DNA of 64,000 nucleotides from positions 1 to 64,000 of the forward strand of contig NZ_CAKKMF010000002.1 in the NCBI RefSeq assembly GCF_918697925.1, given 5' to 3'. Within the stretch, counting starts at the first letter, position 1. Each line of letters starts with the position of its first letter. The notes under the pieces were generated by a model that worked only from the letters and a program-made list of their open reading frames with translations, had not been told where the DNA came from and made no database searches. Both the position numbers and the translations under genes were made by a program. Shown piece after piece: positions 60,086 through 64,000 of the stretch. This DNA is from Arthrobacter sp. Bi26 (lineage in GTDB: Bacteria > Actinomycetota > Actinomycetes > Actinomycetales > Micrococcaceae).

Positions 60086-60859
60086 GTGGTCTCCCTTCAG
60101 CTCGATGGCCGGACTGTGGTGGTCACCGGCGCGGGCCAGGGCCAGGGCGCTGCCGAGGCGCGCATGCTGGTGGAGGCCGGGGCCCGTGTCATCGCCACAG
60201 ACCTCGCGCTGACCATGCCAGCCGAGCTGGCCGTGTCATCGTCTTCGGCCGGTGCGCTGGTGTACCGGCAGCTGGACGTCAGCGATGCCTCCGGCTGGTC
60301 CGAACTCGCTTCCTGGATCGAGTCCCATGGGTGGCAGGTGGACGGGCTGGTCAACAATGCAGGCATCACCCAGCGGAGCCGGTTGCTGGATGCCTCGGTG
60401 GCTGACCTGCAGCGCGTCTATGAAGTCAATGTCGCCGGAAGCCTGCTGGGGATCCAGGCGCTCGCACCGCTGATGGGCAGTGCCGCATCCATCGTCAATG
60501 TCGGTTCCGTCGCAGGCCTGACCGCGCACTATCCGGTGGCCTACACCGCCAGCAAGTGGGCGTTGCGGGGACTCTCGCAGGTGGCCGCCATGGAACTCGG
60601 CCCGCGGGGGATCCGCATTAACACTGTCCATCCGGGCTTCATCGAAACGCCCATGACGGCGAGCGCTAAGCCGGAATTCAGGCAGGCCACCCTGGCAGAG
60701 ACTCCGCTGGGGCGCACTGGAAGCGTGGAAGAAGTGGCCGGCGTCGTGCTGTTCCTCCTCAGCCCGCTCTCGTCCTTCGTGACCGGTGCCGAGATACCGG
60801 TGGACGGCGGCCAGTCAGGCCACGGCGGAGCAAAGTCTGTCTCCGACGCCATGCGCTGA
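60086..60859 (+). CDS. Short-chain dehydrogenase/reductase
   Basis: 257 residues from GTG 60086, one base after the FAH stop. Motifs: VVVTGAGQGQGAAEARML, NNAGITQRS, VNVGSVAGLTAHYP with serine, and YTASKWALRGL with the Tyr/Lys pair; EIPVDGGQSGHGG near the end. Cofactor segment IATDLAL suggests NAD. It is the last gene of the ring-cleavage operon and probably oxidises an alcohol intermediate. Confidence 0.9.
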   Translation: MVSLQLDGRTVVVTGAGQGQGAAEARMLVEAGARVIATDLALTMPAELAVSSSSAGALVYRQLDVSDASGWSELASWIESHGWQVDGLVNNAGITQRSRLLDASVADLQRVYEVNVAGSLLGIQALAPLMGSAASIVNVGSVAGLTAHYPVAYTASKWALRGLSQVAAMELGPRGIRINTVHPGFIETPMTASAKPEFRQATLAETPLGRTGSVEEVAGVVLFLLSPLSSFVTGAEIPVDGGQSGHGGAKSVSDAMR

Positions 60860-60877
60860 CGCGGTGCACGATTTCGC

Positions 60878-61660
60878 CTAGCCCGGCAGCACGGCCGACC
60901 AGCCGCCGTCGACCATCAGGTTGGCGCCCGTCACGTAGGACGCTTCGTCGGAGGCTAGGAACAGCGCGCATTTGGCCACTTCTTCCGGCGTGCCGATCCG
61001 GCCCAACGGGATGCTGCCGGCGATGGACCGCATGGGGTGGTCGGCGGCCAGGAGGTTGCCCTCGGTGGCTGCGGTGCGGATCATTCCGGGGCTGACAGTA
61101 TTGACGCGCAGTCCATACGGAGCCCCTTCGGCCGCGAGCTGCCTGGTCATGGCCACCACGGCCCCTTTCGTGGCGGTGTGGGCCAGCCGGCCGTTAGTCA
61201 TGGAACCGGTAACTCCTGCCGTGGATCCCACCAGCACGATGGCGGCGTTCTGCGCCCGGATCAGTTGTGGCCAGAAGTATTTGACCGGCAGGAACACCAC
61301 ATCCATCTCGTGTTCGACATTCCACTTCCAGTCGGCAAACGTGAGCTGCTCCACCGGGGCGAAGCGGGTGACCGCCGCGTTGGCATACAGGATGTGGACC
61401 TGGCCGTGGTTTGCGGCCACGTCCTGCGCCCATGCCGCCACAGCGGCCTCGTCCGTGAGGTCAACCCGGCTGCTGCTCATCCGGCCCCCGGCTGCGGTGA
61501 CCTGGCGGACGGTGGCCGCGGCGCCGTCGTCGTCCATGTCACAGCCCACCACCACGGCGCCCGCCTCGGCGAAGGCGAGCGCCGCCGCCCTGCCCTGGCC
61601 GCTGGCCGTTCCGGTGATGACGGCGGTCTTGCCGGCCAGGCGCTGGCTGGAGACAGGCAT
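60878..61660 (-). CDS. SDR-family protein with histidine in place of the catalytic tyrosine
   Basis: 260 residues of SDR fold. TGTASGQGRAAALAFAEAG binds the cofactor, NAAVTRFAP replaces the usual NAG, and VGSTAGVTGSMTNGRLAHTA is followed by TK. At the YxxxK position the sequence reads H-T-A-T-K, so the general-base tyrosine is histidine. The end LMVDGGWSAVLPG is normal. It faces the ring-cleavage operon and shares direction with LysR 2. Either it uses histidine for catalysis or it has lost dehydrogenase activity. Confidence 0.88.
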   Translation of the reverse strand: MPVSSQRLAGKTAVITGTASGQGRAAALAFAEAGAVVVGCDMDDDGAAATVRQVTAAGGRMSSSRVDLTDEAAVAAWAQDVAANHGQVHILYANAAVTRFAPVEQLTFADWKWNVEHEMDVVFLPVKYFWPQLIRAQNAAIVLVGSTAGVTGSMTNGRLAHTATKGAVVAMTRQLAAEGAPYGLRVNTVSPGMIRTAATEGNLLAADHPMRSIAGSIPLGRIGTPEEVAKCALFLASDEASYVTGANLMVDGGWSAVLPG

Positions 61661-61732
61661 GGGGATTCCTTTCGAAAGTGCGTTTCTTCGACTCTCGCAG
61701 GGATGGTCCGGATGGGGAACGGCGCTTTAGCT

Positions 61733-62695
61733 CTAGGTGGTATCTGCCGCGTGGATAGTTACCGGGTGGGCGGTGATGGGGAAAAGTTCGTGCAGCCGCG
61801 AACAGGCCCGCTGGACCACGGAACGCAGCCAGACGCTGGCAGGGTCCTCCGCCTGGGACGGGTGCCAGTACATCGCTTCCACGAGGGACGCTTCAGCGCC
61901 TTCGGAGAACCCCAGCACAACAATATCCGCGCCGCGTTGGGCCCGTGCTGCCAGCATCCCGGGGACGAGCGCCACGAGGTCTGTCCCTTCCACCAGGAGT
62001 GGCAGAGACAGGAACCCGGCCACCACAGCCGCCACTCGGCGCTGAATACCTCGCGATTCGAACAGCTTGTCCGCCGGGGTGCTGATTCCCTCACCGAAAT
62101 AGCCGACGGCGTGGGGAACAGTGGCCAGGTCCTCCACAGTGAGCCGGGGCTGCAGGAGCAGGGGATTTCCGGTGTCAGCCACAGCAACAAAGCTGTCCCG
62201 GAACAGCTGCTTGCTGGCTCCCTGCATCTGGTACCCCGTGGGCCCGACGAGCAGGTCGATTTTTGAGTAGTCAGCCATCTGGCCCTGGATCCCGGACTTG
62301 GCTGTGGGAACGAAATCCACCGACACTCCGGGGGCCTCCTCGCGCAGGATCCCCCGCAGCGGCCCCACGATCAGGGCCGCCGCGTAGTCCGAGGCGGCGA
62401 TGATGAATTCCCGCTCGCTCGTGCCGGCGTCGAAGCCGGACCGCACGCGCGTGGCCCGCTGGATGTGAAGCATGGCTTCATCAACCAGCGGGACCAGGGA
62501 CTGTGCGAAGGGCGTGAGGTCATAGGTGCGGCCGTTCCGCACCAGGAGTTCGTCGTCGAAATGGCGCCGGAGCCTGGCCATTGCGGCGCTGGTGGCCGGC
62601 TGGCTGAGCTGGAGCCTCTCGGCTGCCCGGGAGATGTTCCGCAGTTCCAACAGGACCTGCAGCTGGGGCAGCAGGTTGAGGTCCAGGTTCTTCAT
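61733..62695 (-). CDS. LysR-family transcriptional regulator 2 (NodD/aromatic type)
   Basis: 320 residues from ATG 62695 (62701 also possible). The helix-turn-helix is NISRAAERLQLSQPATSAAM. The opening NLDLNLLPQLQVLLE and effector start EFIIAASDYAAALIVGP are typical of NodD/NahR-like LysR proteins that sense aromatics or flavonoids. It lies upstream of the SDR at 60878 in the same direction. It may control that gene, the oxidase on its other side, or the ring-cleavage operon. Confidence 0.92.
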   Translation of the reverse strand: MKNLDLNLLPQLQVLLELRNISRAAERLQLSQPATSAAMARLRRHFDDELLVRNGRTYDLTPFAQSLVPLVDEAMLHIQRATRVRSGFDAGTSEREFIIAASDYAAALIVGPLRGILREEAPGVSVDFVPTAKSGIQGQMADYSKIDLLVGPTGYQMQGASKQLFRDSFVAVADTGNPLLLQPRLTVEDLATVPHAVGYFGEGISTPADKLFESRGIQRRVAAVVAGFLSLPLLVEGTDLVALVPGMLAARAQRGADIVVLGFSEGAEASLVEAMYWHPSQAEDPASVWLRSVVQRACSRLHELFPITAHPVTIHAADTT

Positions 62696-62770
62696 ACCCA
62701 CAGGTTATCCGTGCCTCAACGTCAGCCCAGCCACAGCCGGCGGGCGTCTGAGCCCCAACGAGCAGCTGAC

Positions 62771-64000
62771 CTAGGCAATCTGCGAACTAAGCTCCTCGGC
62801 AACCTTCCGGGCGCCGCGAACGGCGATGGCCACGCTCATCAGCGTGGGATTCATGGCCGTTGCCGTCGGAATGAGCGCATTTCCGCCCACCACCAGGTTG
62901 TTGTAGCCCCACACGCGTGACCACGGGTCCGCCACAGAGGCGCCGTCGTCGGTTTCACCCATGCGCATGGTGCCCTGGTAGTGCAGGCTCGAGCCGTTCG
63001 GCATGAGCCGGGGCTCGGCAACGAAGGCGCCAAGGGCCTTGCCGGCACGCCGCAGCCGCTCGGTTGCCTCGGCGATTTCCGCGTCTTCCCGTTCTGTGAG
63101 GGCGTACTCGATGGTCATGTTGGGGAATCCCCGGTAGTCCGGCTCATTGTCGTCGAACGTGACGGCATCCTCGTAGCGCGGGTGCTTGCGCATGCCGTAG
63201 CCCATGTTGACGTAGCCCCAGCGGTTCTCGGAGTACGGGGTTCCCGGCTCCATCGGGAACGGCGTGGTCTCGGTGTACATCACCTGGACGGAGAAGGGGT
63301 GTTCCGGCTCTGAGAACGGGATGCGGTTGACCGCCGCGACGGGGTCTGCCGGGTTCAGTGCGCGCCGGGCCAGCTCGGCCTTAAGGTCCCCTTCGGTGGC
63401 GTACCGCCCCATCCTTTCGGCGTCCAGCGCCACCGTGGAGATGACCACGGGATGCTCGGTCAGGTAGTGGCCGAGGGCCTGCGGCCGCACACCGGATGCC
63501 CAGAGGAGCTGCGGGGAGCGGAAGGCATCGGCGGCCACCACCACGATGTCCGCTGCCACGAATGACTTCTCCCCGGTGCGGAGGTCCTCGACGGTGACAC
63601 CGGTGACCCGGTGTCCGTCCAGTTCCACGCGGCGGACCAGGGTGAGGTCACGGAGTTCGAACTGCTTCGAGAGCGGGCTGTCCTTGTCGACGAGCGGGCC
63701 GAGGACGACGTCGGCGCCCGCCCAGCGCACGGAGCCGTCCGCTTGCGGGTCCCCGGCAACCGGAAGGGTGCCCACGCCGTACCCATCCGGCAGCTCCGCG
63801 CCGAACTCTTCTTCGAGGAGGGTCCGAATGGCCTCACCAACGGCGGAGTCGGCAAACGCTGCGCTGTGGACGTGAAGCAGCTGCTTCGCGTCCTCAATCA
63901 GCCCGTCCCATTCGTCGTCCGCTATGAAGGGGATTTTTTCACTGAAGGCGGGCGACGGCGTCGCGCAGGTCCAGTGCGCACCCTGGCCGCCGACGTTGGT
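62771..64000 (-). CDS. GMC-type oxidase (pyranose 2-oxidase / C-glycoside 3-oxidase-like), N-terminus cut by window edge
   Basis: 410 codons are visible and the N-terminal FAD domain lies beyond the edge. The first residues TNVGGQGAHWTCATP match the flavinylation loop of pyranose oxidases, whose histidine in HWT binds FAD. The C-terminus has SLHYQGTMRMG and TATAMNPTLMSVAIA with the His/Asn catalytic pair. Known actinobacterial members include bacterial pyranose oxidase and C-glycoside 3-oxidases of Arthrobacter and Microbacterium. It may start degradation of a glycoside whose aglycone feeds the neighbouring operon. Confidence 0.85.
   Translation of the reverse strand, partial: TNVGGQGAHWTCATPSPAFSEKIPFIADDEWDGLIEDAKQLLHVHSAAFADSAVGEAIRTLLEEEFGAELPDGYGVGTLPVAGDPQADGSVRWAGADVVLGPLVDKDSPLSKQFELRDLTLVRRVELDGHRVTGVTVEDLRTGEKSFVAADIVVVAADAFRSPQLLWASGVRPQALGHYLTEHPVVISTVALDAERMGRYATEGDLKAELARRALNPADPVAAVNRIPFSEPEHPFSVQVMYTETTPFPMEPGTPYSENRWGYVNMGYGMRKHPRYEDAVTFDDNEPDYRGFPNMTIEYALTEREDAEIAEATERLRRAGKALGAFVAEPRLMPNGSSLHYQGTMRMGETDDGASVADPWSRVWGYNNLVVGGNALIPTATAMNPTLMSVAIAVRGARKVAEELSSQIA

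Noticed and set aside
61037..62266. 409-codon rightward frame across SDR and LysR genes
   Set aside because: It is antisense to both and has no recognisable motif.
1..64000. tRNA, rRNA, CRISPR arrays and riboswitches
   Set aside because: I looked for T-loop GGTTCGANTCC-type sequences, regularly spaced repeats and known riboswitch-like leaders before long genes and found none that was convincing by eye; a covariance-model scan could not be run.

Overview
The window is a 64-kb chromosomal piece of a high-GC actinobacterium. Gene content and protein style (RRGLPR-type cytochrome tail, DUF4192, GPP34, DM13, umuDC with a LexA box, abundant sugar and aromatic catabolism) suggest Arthrobacter, Pseudarthrobacter or a close relative; this is inference, since no rRNA or taxonomic marker gene lies in the window. 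I saw no tRNA, rRNA, CRISPR array, integrase or intact insertion sequence.

Layout. 1-5.9 kb: the end of a flavin monooxygenase gene, an SOS-controlled umuD-umuC pair with two small downstream genes, a GNAT acetyltransferase and a phosphotransferase. 5.9-9.2 kb: a leftward four-gene operon (ribbon-helix-helix regulator, DUF4097, DrrA-like ATPase, DrrB-like permease) with a near-perfect operator. 9.3-12.5 kb: a less GC-rich island with an unknown gene, a probable IS21-transposase scrap and a 743-residue protein joining a restriction-nuclease-like domain to a PIN-like domain. 12.5-13.6 kb and 36.2-36.9 kb: two diverged copies of one segment (kinase remnant plus small membrane protein) in direct orientation. 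Between them: two glycoside hydrolases and an exporter, a DUF4192 gene broken by a small inverted-repeat element, an etfB-etfA-cytochrome b operon, a split FluG-like pair (glutamine synthetase plus amidohydrolase), and a LacI-controlled arabinoside locus (GH51, ABC transporter, divergent alditol oxidase).

35.8-42.5 kb is a scarred accessory zone. It holds single membrane or secreted genes, gene fragments (GH3 glucosidase, SDR tails) and members of a palindrome family that recurs from 25.5 to 42.4 kb, often joined to the decayed 3' end of an SDR gene.

42.5-64 kb is a catabolic island. The leftward half (FAD dehydrogenase, aldo/keto reductase, AP-endonuclease-type TIM barrel, old-yellow-enzyme, Gfo/Idh, SDR, shikimate dehydrogenase, MHS permease) looks like uptake and stepwise aromatisation of a shikimate- or quinate-like ring acid. 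The rightward half (extradiol dioxygenase, two FAH-fold hydrolases, cyclase-type hydrolase, FAD monooxygenase, ACMSD-like decarboxylase, SDR) looks like meta-cleavage of a phenolic product. Two LysR regulators flank it, and a pyranose-oxidase / C-glycoside-3-oxidase-like gene runs off the right edge, so the natural substrate may be a plant glycoside.
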